NCBI RefSeq assembly: GCF_032118995.1
Contig: NC_092648.1
Span: 19,620,450-19,684,449, forward strand
DNA: 64,000 nt
Source of the DNA: Asterias amurensis
Lineage: Eukaryota > Echinodermata > Asteroidea > Forcipulatida > Asteriidae
Direction: 5' to 3'
Shown here: piece after piece, positions 35,831 to 48,500 of the stretch
How positions within the stretch are numbered: position 1 is the stretch's first letter
Layout of the letters: each line of letters opens with the position of its first letter
Notes under the pieces: generated by a model
The model's database searches: none
Told to the model about the DNA's origin: nothing
What the model saw: the letters and a program-made list of their open reading frames with translations, nothing else
Program-made: the position numbers and the translations under genes

Positions 35831-35863
35831 CCAGCACGCGATGCTTAAAGCATCGCGTGCTGG
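35831..35863. repeat. Perfect 33-base palindrome with 16-base arms
   Basis: CCAGCACGCGATGCTT, one spacer base, then its exact complement. The single-base loop and full identity suggest either a young event or selection. Confidence 0.8.
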
Positions 35864-37389
35864 TACACAGTCCCGGATGCAATTTTTGTTGTGTACATCA
35901 CAATTGCCACTGTCGTGCTTTTCAATGGGGATTTGTATTTTCTAAATCGATTCAAATAAGGGAATCCTTTAAAAAGAAATCGGAAAATTTGAGGATGGCA
36001 ATTTTGCACCACAGAAAAAAAATTGGGCTCCAATCTGCGTATTTTGTTGTGTTAAGTTGAGAAAATATCGACGTCAACTGGTCTGAAATCAAAATATGAA
36101 GTGTGGACGCATGTTCAAATAGGAGCGGGACTTTTGCTCGGTCAAATCTCGACATTTATTTGCTGAACGCAGCGCCCTCTGTCGAAAAAGTGTCGCTTTA
36201 CTGACGGCACGAACATGCCACTGAGACCGAGAAGCTGTTACATCAAAATAAAACATTATTGTTGGGTTAGGACAATTCACAGTTTGTTGATAAAACTGTG
36301 GGAACTTATCTTTTCTCAAGGGATAGGGGATCTTAAGCTGTGATGTGTTTTAAAGCAGTGACTGGCATTTTTCGGTCACGAGTGCATGTCCGAGTCACCA
36401 TTCAACATTCGTTGTATATTATCAGTGTGGACTAGGGTGGCCCCAAGTCCCGTATCCGCCCACCTAAAATTTAGACTTTTAATATATTGTTTTGACATCC
36501 CACCCCAACATGATCCTACGTTATCATTTTGTTGTCAATATCTTCGCTATTAATTAATGTGTATGAACTCAGCAGTCCTCGAGTTTGGGATTAGTTCAAC
36601 CTTTTCAGGAATGTATATTATTCATAATAATAATTATTATATTATTTAACATTTATTTTATTAAGTTGTATTTTTCATAGAATTTACTGTCCGTGATTTA
36701 TACCTTTAGAAACAATAATAACACCTGGTTGAGGTTTAATGAAACCTTAAGACATTTAAAATAGAGTTTGTTTTGTGTCAATTATTTCCGAAGTGTAAAG
36801 TTTTAACTGGATGATAATATTATTTCTTATACCATGCTCGTTCGTTGCACACTATGGGGAATAACGCAAAGTTGCTTTATTTGTTCCCGTTTCTTCTCGT
36901 TGCAAGATACAATGTGGCGGCATTGAAAAAAATAGAAATGTTATTTAAGTGTTATAATAATATTGGGGGGGGGGGGGGCTCGGTGGGTTTTCGATTTTAA
37001 CACTTGTCAACGTATTTTAATGGCGACAACCTGACCCTTGCTTGTTTAGTTACGGGAAGTTGAATTAAGGGAACAAAAACGATGTTTTAGATGTTATGAC
37101 TCTGAAATTTTCTAGACTTGAGCCGGATCCGATCGATCTGTTCCATATGATGTTTGTACATGTATTCACTGCAAGCGTACATTTAGGCTACAGTACTAGC
37201 TTGATAATGAACATCCATAGAAAGCCTGCTGCTAATGTGTGATATGAAGGAGCTCGTGTTGTAAAGATGCAGTAGTTTACAAGGTGCGAGCCAAAACATC
37301 CTCGTCATCTCGAAGCTGCTGATGGGTGGTGGATGTGACGCAGGTCTCTCACCACCGTAAGGGCCACTGCCTGAAAAACCTTCAATGGT

Positions 37390-37720
37390 ATATATATACT
37401 CTCATTGCTGACTGTCTTGGATCAGGCGAGTTGGTCTATGGAAGTGTTTGAAACCGTTTGTTGTGAAATGCAATTATGGTTAGAAAGATGTTTTAAAGGT
37501 AGAGTATAATCCACACAATAATGCCTCAAAATTACGTGCTTTTCCTTTTATTATATTTCACTTTGCGAACTGACTCGGTCGGCCATTTTGTGGAGTCAAA
37601 AGTTTGACTCCACAAAATGGTCGGCCGTTTTGCACAAAATGACATGCCGTGTTACATTTGTAGTTCACGACGTATAATATAATTAGGAAAACCGTGCAAT
37701 GTAGAGCCCCAGATGTCAGC
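37390..37720. mobile_element. TTAA-type MITE, family 2, decayed copy
   Basis: It retains cttggatcaggcgagttgg, the ggttagaaagatgttttaaa block and the palindromic centre (ggccattttgtggagtcaaa), but both termini are lost or altered. Confidence 0.65.
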
Positions 37721-37779
37721 CACATCATTAGGGCCTAATTTCATAAAGCTATTCAGCAGAAAATATTCTTTAATGACAA

Positions 37780-37940
37780 ATTTCTTTGCTACGCGTAGTC
37801 GGGCACAGCCACAACAACGCGGGCGGAAACAATTGCATATGCAAAACCGTTCGGGGACATGACTGCATATGAATAATGTCCTCCTGATAGTATTGCACAG
37901 AGAACATAATTGCATGCGACACCGGCTGCAGGCGTATCAA
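37780..37940. repeat. Palindromic repeat with 'ATTGCATATGCAA' motifs, copy 2
   Basis: Related to 29985-30195; both contain gcggacac/ggacat and catatgcaa blocks in inverted pairs and end near gcatgcgacaccgg. Confidence 0.5.
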
Positions 37941-38096
37941 GCACAAAATAGCGGGGACAAGTTGTCGAATTCGACTTGATCACAAAAACTACAAAATATT
38001 ACACAGTCTATCGTCCATGAAACATGAAAACAGAAAGTAGGTCACATAATTATGTGGCTCTCCATCGTATCATTGTTTTGGGGTTAGGTTTGCGCA

Positions 38097-38147
38097 CCCC
38101 CCCCCCCCCCACCACCACCCCACCCCACCCCACCCCACCCCACCCCA
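38097..38147 (-). promoter_or_regulatory. C-tract and (CCCCA)n repeat; G-quadruplex-prone on the minus strand
   Basis: A run of 14 C is followed by accaccacccca and five or six CCCCA units. The complementary strand has many GGGG runs separated by one T, which is ideal for G-quadruplex folding; the C strand could form an i-motif. It lies about 200 bases before the TATA box of the LRR gene. Confidence 0.6.
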
Positions 38148-38304
38148 AATGTCACAGCAAAAACCAACACCACCATAACAGATTTCTTTAAGAGTAGAAT
38201 CAGATTGTATCCAAGACAAATAAGCTTATTAAACGATTCAAAATCCCAAGCAGAGCCAGCCACGCCCATTATCATTGACCCTTGCTTGTGTGTGTGTTTA
38301 CTCT

Positions 38305-38521
38305 CCAATATCCGTCACATGGTGGCGCTACACACGGTATATATATAGGAATTTTTCCGTCTGAAGTTCACAACAGCGCGAGCCGCAAGCAAGCGTCACA
38401 GAGCTACAATACAAAATAATAATTTCGTTCGCAATTTACGCTTTTTCCTTTTAAACTTGGTAACCACTTGATTGTAATGTGACTAGGGTACCTGTGCTAC
38501 CTAGCTACTTGGTGCTTTCGG
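38305..38521 (+). promoter_or_regulatory. TATA promoter and 5' UTR exon of the LRR gene
   Basis: A CCAAT-like ctccaata near 38304 and a strong TATA run (tatatatata, 38338-38347) precede a likely start about 30 bases on. A non-coding exon then ends at cgg|gtatgt (38521/38522). The next exon starts at 39454 after ttcgcag. A short upstream ORF (ATG at 39460, six codons) precedes the main ATG, so translation may be dampened. Confidence 0.65.
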
Positions 38522-38811
38522 GTATGTATAACGTTTTATTTTAATAATGATTGATACAAATAAAATGAAAAGGGTTGATTGATGTTCATCAGTGACAATA
38601 ACAAGCTGTCTGGCTTTACATAATAAGACTATTAGAAACTTTGACCTCAGTTGTGGGTGCGTATATCTTTGTAGATGTGAACAACAAATCTAACAAAATT
38701 TCATTTCAAAAGGTGCATGGTCACGTTTTTGAGAGATCGCTAAAAATCTGGAGCAAATGTCCTTTATTTAGAAAGAATAGGCTAATCCCTGATAAATAGG
38801 GTACAATACAA

Positions 38812-39206
38812 AGAGGCGATTAATCATTGGTGATGGTATTCTGCAACCGTTGATCAAATTTGTCATCGGTGATAAACTTCTGCAATCGGTGATGTATCAC
38901 GATCAGTGATGGCATTTTGCAATCGGTGACGTATCACGATCAGTGGTGGCATTTTGAAATCGGTGATCACCGTTTGCGAAAGACCACCGCAGATCCCTAA
39001 AGTTGATCACCGATTGCAAAATACCATCACCAATCCCTAATAAAGTTGATCACTGATTGCAAAAAACCACCACAAATCCCTAAAGTTTATCACCGATTGC
39101 GAAATCCACCATCGATCACTAAAGTCGATCACCGATTGCAAAAAACCCACCACCGATCCCTAAAGTTGATCATCGATTGCAAAATACCATCACCGATGAT
39201 TAATTG
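38812..39206. repeat. Foldback array of ~37-bp units in intron 1 of the LRR gene
   Basis: The left half is made of units like gcaatcggtgatggtatt and the right half of the inverted unit (gttgatcaccgattgcaaaa). The outer ends, ggcgattaatcattggtgatgg and ccatcaccgatgattaattgcc, pair. The architecture is like the TU-type elements but with a different monomer. Confidence 0.75.
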
Positions 39207-39570
39207 CCTCTTGGGTGATCCAGAGTTTGAGGGGAAAAAAAAAGAAGATATTTGTTGACATCACCACATTACTTCGAAGTGAATGTTTCACAAATATGAT
39301 TAATACTGTCGAAAGCTACTATAGGCTTCTAAGCAAAAGTTTTGATTTTAAATAATTAACTTCAAGAGTGATTACAAAACATAATACCTTAATGAAACAT
39401 TTCCTCTTGTCGTATTGTCTTATATTTGTTTCAACATTCTCCTATCTTCGCAGACTAGGATGGACACCAGTTTGAGTTGAATTTAGAGGATCCTGTTTAA
39501 GACTGCTGAGAGCTCTCAGCTCTGGACCTCTTGAGAGGTCACTGGGGATGACCACCACCCCAACATTGTC

Positions 39571-42500
39571 ATGGGTTCACGCATCGGTGGGTTTTTGGAT
39601 GACCTCTTCAGGCACGGGGATGTGCAAATGTCCAGCATCGCTATATTCATAATAGGTAAGGCTTAGGCAATCAATGTTTGATATGAGACACGGTGTTCCC
39701 CCCCCCCCCCCCCCCCCCACCACCAAGCAAAATAAAAAAAACTGCAAATCTACTCTGCGGTAGTAATGATGATAATAATTTGATACATTTATATGGCGCC
39801 TATAATGCAGGAGCCTCTATGCGCAACACTAAACACAAAACAATGAAAAAGAGTCTCCGAAATATATAGCACATCAATTTATCAAAAGAACATAATACCG
39901 CAAGTAGATGGTGTTACCGCAAACAAAATAATAATAATAATAATAACAAACATTTTCAATTTTGTGGACTGTTGACTCTACGCAGAGCTTCCAACTCTCC
40001 CTGATTCTGCAGAAAGCTCCCTGAAAGTTAACCAATCTTTTCATGCTCTGATCTACAAATAAGAAATCTACAAATAAGATCTACAAATAAGAAATCTTCC
40101 TGATAATTGACACTCTCCCCTTTTTATATGTCTATTAATGTAATTCTAAAAAATCTCCCTGACTGTTGTACAAAATCTCCCTTGCTGCAAATATTGGCAG
40201 CTCTGCTCTACGTGCTCCATGAATTAGAAGACCTGGGCCCAAGTTCATAGAGCTGCTAAGCACTAAAATTTGCTTAGCATGAAATTCTTTCCTTGATATA
40301 AACAGGATTACCAATCAAATTTTCATTTCTTGCATATTGCTTGTCACTGGTATTCAGCTGTCAGTTGCTTATCCTGAAAATCACATGAAAATTTGGTTGG
40401 TAATCCTGTTTTTATCGAGGCGAACATCTCATGCTAAGCAACTTTTTGTGCTGGGCCCTGATGTCTAGTAGCATAGGCCTCAATGTAGAAGTCAATGTTA
40501 ATTATCTTTGTCCTGTTATGAATACAGGGTTGTTATGCTTCACGGTACTGTGTCTTATCTTCAACCTGCTGTTCCACAAGCCGCCTCCATCACCAACAAA
40601 GAGAAAGAGGAGGAAGTCTCTAATCGGCTGCGCCATCCATAGCCCCTCAGTGCCTAGCACTCGCCACAGAGGAAACTCTAAAAGGGTAAACGTTACTGAC
40701 AGAGAGTGAAAAACAAACTTTTATTTTTGGATTTTGTTTTTTGCCCTTAAGCCCATGTGTATTAAGCACTGTATACTTGTGTACTTTCCTGAGTCTTGTT
40801 AAAAAACATCCAGCATACCACAACATGTATATCACTATGGTGGGATTCGATCCCACAAACAGATGTCTGAACGAGCTGAAGACAAGGTTCATTTACAGAA
40901 ACCAGCCACCAACCAAGGCCATTTACAGGCAGTGAAGGCTTGCTCCTCACACTGTTTTCGCCTTTAATTAATCCCTTTATAACTACCAAAAAAAAACAGT
41001 ACAAATGATCAGAATTGTGTTTTTTCTGTTCACAATGGCATTATTTTAGGCTGTTAAATGATCTCTTTTGCAAGAACCAGACTATGAAATTTGAAAGTTA
41101 ACATCACCATAGAAATAGTTTGGTTGGTGTTCGGCTGTATGTTTTGCCTACCAGCTACTGTAAATGGATACAATTGCTGCGCATTTTTGCGTATGCGCTG
41201 CATTCGCGTGCGCCCGACACCATCTGTCTTTGCCATAAAACACAAAACAATGCGCATAACCATAACAGTTGATTTGGTGCCACCACAATATGCTCAACAT
41301 GTACTATTGTTTGTTCTCAGGTGCATAAGAAAAACAGGGCCTCGGTCAACGACAACAACTCATCATCCAAAGTAGTGCTCGTCACGTGTAGAGAGGTCCC
41401 CAGGTACCAACCACATGCATTATGCGTTACCTGTGGTCGGGTACCATCCAAGAAAGCTTGCAGGTAAATAGGATGGAGGTTGAGATGACATTCGTTTCAT
41501 TTATTATCAAACATATATGAACACGCCTTGAACACGCCTTGAACACACCTTGAACACCCAGCAGGGTGGATACGTGCGCATTACAAGTCTTATTGTTATT
41601 ATTATATATTAGCCAAATCTTAATACTTCTCTATCTGCTATAGACTGTAAAAGTAAGGTAAGGATAGTTTTGATTAGCAACCATATGAACGAACAAGATT
41701 TGTAAAAAACTACATCAAAAATGACAGAATACATCACGTAAACCGAAAAGCCAGTCATAAACTTATTTTAATAAAAATGTTACTGAGGTTAGAAAAAGTT
41801 AACGTTAGTCTTCAGATATGGCCAGTTATATGGCCAGTTATGTTACATAATAAAATGGATTCTTGACAGTCAAAGTTACAAAAACATTATTATAGCCTAC
41901 AAATTTGCCCTTTTGTGGGTCAGCAGAGTTTCATGCAAGATATAGCAAGTGCTCCCTCTTGTTCTAATTATATACCTCTATGACTTTTACAAATGATTGC
42001 CTTTAATCAATTTAAATGCATTCTTATTCGGGGAAAACTGCTCACTTGCAAAATGGAAAGATCGCCAGCTCGCAGTATCATCGATTACCACAATTGCCGC
42101 ATCCTAACCCCAACAGCCCCTTTTGCTTATTATTATGAGTAACTATATATAGTTTCATTTTGTGTTTTAACTTCAGATACAGTCGATGTGGGGAGTGCTG
42201 TAGGGCTAACAAAGCTTCCATTTGTGCTGCTCATGGGACGGGAGTCTGTGCTGCTGTTGGGATCGTTGAGGGTGCATTGGATGATAAACCACTGGAGCTT
42301 GACCTGAGGTAAGAGTGTAGTTACAAATTTTTTGTTTTTGAATATTTTTTGTGTGAGATATTGCCCAACTAAGTACGCACTACGCACGACTCTCAGCCAG
42401 TGATGGCTCTTCACGCGTACACATTTTATCAAGGATGACGGCCGATGACGCGTGTTGCGGTCCGTCTATTGTTCATTGCCTAATGCTTATTGCTTTTAAA

Positions 42501-45500
42501 TATTTTATTGTATATATTGACACAATTTAGCCATGGGTTACAAGTTCAGCTTTTAATAAACCATAAATAATAAATAATAATAAATTATAATAAATAATAG
42601 GCTGGTCGGCCACTTTGAGGTGAGGGTAAACTGATTATGGCTGTCCATCCAAACCAGCTGTCACCAGGGACAGGTTGCCACAAACTCATAAGGCTAAAAC
42701 AGAGTTACCTCCTTCACAGTCCGTAAGGATGTAGGCATGGGTTTCATCCACTTTAGGAGCCTGGTTGGTGGAGCAAAATGCACTACCTTCCCACTTTTTA
42801 CGAACCAATTTTGGTTAAGCGCCTTGCTCAAGGGCACAAGTTTCATGACCGGGAATCGAACCCACACTCTGCTGCTGACAACACCAGAGCTTATGTCCAG
42901 TGAACTAGATCGCTCGGCCACAACTCGCCACAAAACACACCCAACATTGCATACCTGTCAAGTATCAGCAATTGCCTTAGTGGTCTAGGTGGTCTAGTGG
43001 TAAAAAGGTCGTGGGTCGAATCCTACCTCAGTAATATTTCTTTGGATTTTTTTTGGAGGGGAGGGGGGGGGTGGATACTGAGAAAATAGTGCAAAAAAGT
43101 ACATCGGTGTAAGGGTAAAACCAAACTATAACAATCATTAAACATCTATTATAACAATCATATTATTTGAAAAGGTGTTCTAGTTTCTTTGAGAACTAGT
43201 TACACTCAAATATTTTTGACTTCACATTGTAGTTACATGAATCTGAAGAAGTGCCCGCCCCGCATCGGCTACGTCGGCACCCAGCTAGTCTGCCTGAATC
43301 TCATCAACAACAGACTGACGGAGCTTCCTGAGGAGATTGGTCTCCTCCGTGGGCTTGAGGAGCTATTTCTTCAGTACAACTGCCTGGAAGAGCTACCGGT
43401 GAGGATAGGAGGGATACGATTAAAACAATTAGAGACCATAGCAGCCACAGGCGGCCTATACCCCCCCCCCCCCCCCCCAAAAAAAAAAAAAAAAAACGGC
43501 CGCAAGGCTTGACCTACTTCTATTCACATAAAGAGGTTAAAATAAAGGTCATCATGTCTGGATATGAAATTGCTCAATGTAGTTAAGTACAATGTAGCAT
43601 GGCTTCTGACTGGCAACCCCAAACAAAGAAGTTGACAAAATAGGGTGACCGCCAACATTTGGCTGGATGGCTCAGTTGGCAGAGTGCCAGCACATTAAAC
43701 AGGATTTTGTTGGTTCAATTCCCGCTCTAGTAAATTTGTCACTGTTAAACCTAAAATTATGATAAAAAGGGGGGTACTCATAAGCATTTCATGAGATTTT
43801 CAGGTATGAAATCATTTCAGATTCAAAGGTATACAGGATTGGACGGGATAAAAGACATTGGTTAATTTTAGACTGAAAGCTTACTGAATATGAAGTTTCA
43901 TACTAGAACAATTTTTCCTTCTGAAATAATTCCCTCTGAAATGAAGTAATACAAAAAAAAGTAATTGAAAACTGCCAAAATGCAATAGCTGATTTCGATG
44001 CACGAGTTACCGAATTATGTCGGTCAAAAGTACATCAAAATTAAGGACAATATGTTTACATGCTGAAAAGTGTGCACTCCTTTGGCTTACTTTCTCCTGA
44101 CTCGCCCAACGGAAGCCCAAATTTTCACAGGTTTGTTATTTCATGTTCATGGTTAATCAACAACCCATGAACACTTTGGCTATGTTGTCAGCTCTATACC
44201 AATCCTATATTGTAAAAGCCACTCACCAAAACACTGTCTTGTACCATTTCTTGAGAGTGTTAATTGCTACCCTTTCTTCCCCTTGTCCTTCTGGTATCTG
44301 CATTCAATCAGGACACAATTGGCCAGTTCCACAAGTTACAGGAACTAGACTGTAAGAACAACCACCTATGCAGGCTACCAGCAAGCATCGGCAATCTCAG
44401 CTCCCTGTCCACGTTTAACGCCACTAATAATCTGTTGCAGTCCCTTCCGACGGAGCTAGGAAATCTCACTAGACTAGAAGAACTTTGCCTACAGTAAGTT
44501 GGGGTTTTTTTGGAGGATGGTGGCACTGTGCGGCAGTGACATAAGTTCCATCGTTTAAGCAGTTTTGAGCGTGCAAATATTTCAAAAAAACAATGCATTG
44601 ACCTAGTAAATCTGCTGCCACCTATAGACCAATCCGACGAAACAAAATTGGTAGCGCCCTCTATTGAAAAACATTAACAACTGCGGTGTCTTTGTGCATA
44701 ATCTAGGCACTGAAGAAACTGCAGCAAATGGGCGCGCGGTAATAAACACTTGCGCGCCTGTTGCGCACCCAGATTGATGTATAGTGTCCCAGTAGGAGTA
44801 TCAAAATTGCCTGACCTCTCATAGTCAATTTGTTTCTTCTTAAACATTACGTGACACCCTTTCAGTTAACAGCCACACTTACACCATCCCACTCTTTTGA
44901 ACAGTATGCTTCAAAATAGCATCTGTTTTTGTTTTCCATAGTTTTCCAACTGGTTGGCATAAACTCGGGCTCTCACATGTGATAGAGGGGTCAATAAAAG
45001 AAGTTTTCTTCTCAGACAAATTAATTTTCCACTGATCCGGAACGTTGCTCTGAGCTGTCTTAGGAGTTACTAATATTTTACAGAGATTACTCTCTTGGTT
45101 TTTTTGTTATTGTTTGCAGTTCCAATCAGTTAACTGAACTACCAGACTCAATATGCAACTTGGTGAATTTAACGGTGAGCAAAAATGTTACTGAAGTATT
45201 TTACTAAATTTGTACGAATTCTCGGGTTTATATTCATTGAGCTGCTTAAGCAGCTGACCGCTTAGAAAGTTTCTGCTTAGCAATAACAAGCAGGTTACCA
45301 GTCACCAATGCTACGTGTGGAATGGTATTTTGGTAACCTTATTCTTGTAAGCATGATTTTGTTAGCCTCTTTTTGTGCTTACTGGTTTTTTTTTTCAATA
45401 TTGTTATCACAGGCGCTATACTTGGGTGAAAATAGAATCACAAAGATGCCGGCCAAATTGGGGAAACTGATCATGCTGACAGAGCTAGATCTGTCATCGT

Positions 45501-48500
45501 GTGAGCTGGTCGAGCTACCAGATTCGTTATCAAGATGCACTTCACTTATTAAAGTATGGCTGTCCAATAACAAGTAAGTATCAAGCTTTGTACTTCATCT
45601 AAAATGTACATGAATTCTCTCTGTTTTGCCTCCTCGTTTTCTTTTGTTGTTGTTTTGGGGTTTTTGGGGGGGTTTTTTTTTGGGGGGGGGGCACATTACC
45701 AATTTTTCCTGTTAATTTACACAACTGATTTTCTTCTATATGTGCAGACATGTGCAGACCATAGAGTTATATATAAGAACTAGAGGGCGCACTGGTGATG
45801 CTTCTTGCACAAACGCGACGGGATCGCAAGGACATGCGCGCGCCATTCTGTACGCGCTTTGAATAATGAAACACACGTTTGAGTTTGTATTTATTGAACG
45901 CTACACGATGCTGTTTTTTTTTCAACTTGCAAAATGGCCGCAAAAACACACGCTAAGCCATGCCTGTTTTGTCAACTTAGAAAATGGCCGCCTGCGAGCC
46001 AGTGCGCTCTCTAGTTCTTATTTATAACTCTGTGGTGCGGACATACCTCCTGAATTGTAACATCTGGGAGGTTTCAGGTCTTGAATAAGAGGGTACCCTT
46101 GTTTGTTGTGCTTAGTTTTTTGCTCATCAAGCAGCTTTTTGAATTTCGGCCAAAATAAAAGCTGGATATTGACCACTGTTGAATCACTTCCTTCTCTTCT
46201 TAGTGGCCAATCAACGTTTAATGTTTAACCTTCTTTGTTTTGAAGTTGTTTGACCCATCTACACAAAACTTGAGTAATACTGAAGAGCAAAGTAAGAATG
46301 CCTGGAATGAAGCAGGTATTTAAGATTCAAAGTTCTCCCAGCTCATGAGCTTTTTAATGGCTTTCCCGGGCGACCAGCATGAGCAGATAGGGAAACTTTT
46401 GCCATCTCCTCCCCAGGCATGGAGGTTGGTTATCAAAATAATGTTGACCGATAAAAACGGAAAAGCGCAGACATGGACGATCTGGAAGAGAAGTTTCAGT
46501 ATTTTTCCCAATATTTTTAATTTCCTTTATTACTAATGTAAATTTAATGTGAATTTCAGTTATTTCTTAAGACCCCTTCACCCGCAATTTCAAAAGAACA
46601 AAAAAAACTTCTAACCATCTATCTTTTTTATAGGCTATGTACATTGCCTGATCAAATGGGGCGTCTTCATCAACTCAAAGAGCTGCATGTTAGAAATAAT
46701 CGTATCAAATACTTCCCTGCCTCCCTGTCGTATCTACAACTCTACACATTCAGTGGTAAGTATTCAGCGACCAAAGCTGGAAACAAAGAACCAGGGCCCA
46801 ATTTCATAAAGCACAAAAACTCTCTTAGCACAAGACAGTATTGCTTAGCAGAAACAGGTTTTCAGCCCAAATTACATTAAGTTTGCATTGTTGTGGCAGT
46901 ATTTTCTGTTTGACAGCTTTATGAAATTAGGCCCATTTGTTGTGTTTTTATATCTGTACATTGATTTCTCCTGAAGACGAGCAGAGTATACTGTTCGAAA
47001 CGTCAAGAACAAACTGGCTCTCTACAGAGCCAACCCTACCCCAACAAAGTACCAGTTGTTGTGTTTTTATTTCTGTACATTGTTTTCTCCTGAAGACGAG
47101 CAGAGTATACTGTTTGAAACGTCAAGACCAAACCAGCTCTTAACAGAGCTAACCCTCCCCAACATTGATTTAATACATGGTACCAAAGTGCCAAGTACCA
47201 GTTGTTGTGTTTTTATTTCAGTACATTGTTTTCTCTTGAAGATGTGCAGAGTATACTGGTCGAAACGTTGAGACCAAATCGGCTCTTTTCGGAGCCAACC
47301 CTCCCCCAATAGAGATTTAATGCATGGTTGTATCCACAAGTTGACTGTTATTTATAGTTTATTCTTAAAATGTTTTTGTTGTCGATTTATACTTCACTGT
47401 CTTCATCTCAGTTGAGTTGCCTGTATGTTCCCTGTTAAAATGATACTAAGTGTACATGTATAATTGAAAGGGAAATTTGGGGCACCCTTATCTTATCCCA
47501 TGCATTCGTTAAATATTTGGGGAAAAATACTTGTCTTTTTCATTTTGTATGATGTAATGTTTTAATGATTCATTCAAAAGTTTTCATTTAGGCCTACTTT
47601 TTAAATTTTCTCCTTGTTTTACCAGAAAAATAGATAAAGCATTTGAAATTTAAAGGCTTATTTAATTTGGTAGAATGCTATCTATGTGTATAAAGATATT
47701 GGCATGTAATTACACAGAGACCATGGCCTCTGTCTTGGCCTTGATGCCCCCTTCAAATGTTTCCCGCAGACTTAACAAGATTTTCCATTGGAGGTACCCT
47801 TTGGCCTGCCTGCATAGTTTTTTTACCAATTTTGTGAAGTGCCATTATAATGGTCATTATTATAGATCTAACCATGTTTGTATACCCACAGCCAATCAAA
47901 ACCGACTTCTAGATGAGTGGGACAGATCCATAAAAAGGAAGTTCACGGTTAATCAAGACTCAGACATTCCACCATTGTTGGAGCTGACCGCTAGGACCAT
48001 TGCCAGGTGCAATATAAAGTGGGAAGATGGAGATTTGCCATCTGAACTAGCAGGTAGGACTTTTACTCATCTATATCTATGATTATTTGTGTCATGGTCT
48101 AGGGATTTAGAGCACCGGAATTCAAGTTCTGTTTGATCAGCAGAGTGTGGGTTCGAGTCTCGATAGATCGTGACACTAGTTTCCTTAAGCAAGACACTTA
48201 ACCATGATTGCTTCGTAGAGTTGGGGAGGTAGTGCTTTCTGCTCTACCAGAACAGGCTTCTGATGGATGATACTCAAGCATACATCCGTATATGGACCGT
48301 AAAGGGGGTAACCCTGTTTCAGCCCCAGGAGTAGGTAGCAACGGCCCCTGGAAAATTTATTGTAGCCCCCACCTTGGAGTGGCCTTCAGGCCCTGTGTGT
48401 CAGGCGACTTGCATAACAATTTTTTAAAAAAAAAGCCAGAAGACAATGAAGAAAATTCTGTTTAGAATCCCAAGAGATTGATTTCGGGGGAACTGAAAAA

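Larger units (their letters stand above)
34960..38300. other. Intergenic DNA between CIPC and the LRR gene
   Basis: Contains a TTAA MITE (35019-35408), a perfect short palindrome (35831-35863), a decayed family-2 MITE (37390-37720), an 'attgcatatgcaa' repeat (37780-37940), a G-tract near 36965, and a C/A tract upstream of the next promoter. The stretches 35410-35820 and 35870-37380 show no gene. Confidence 0.55.
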
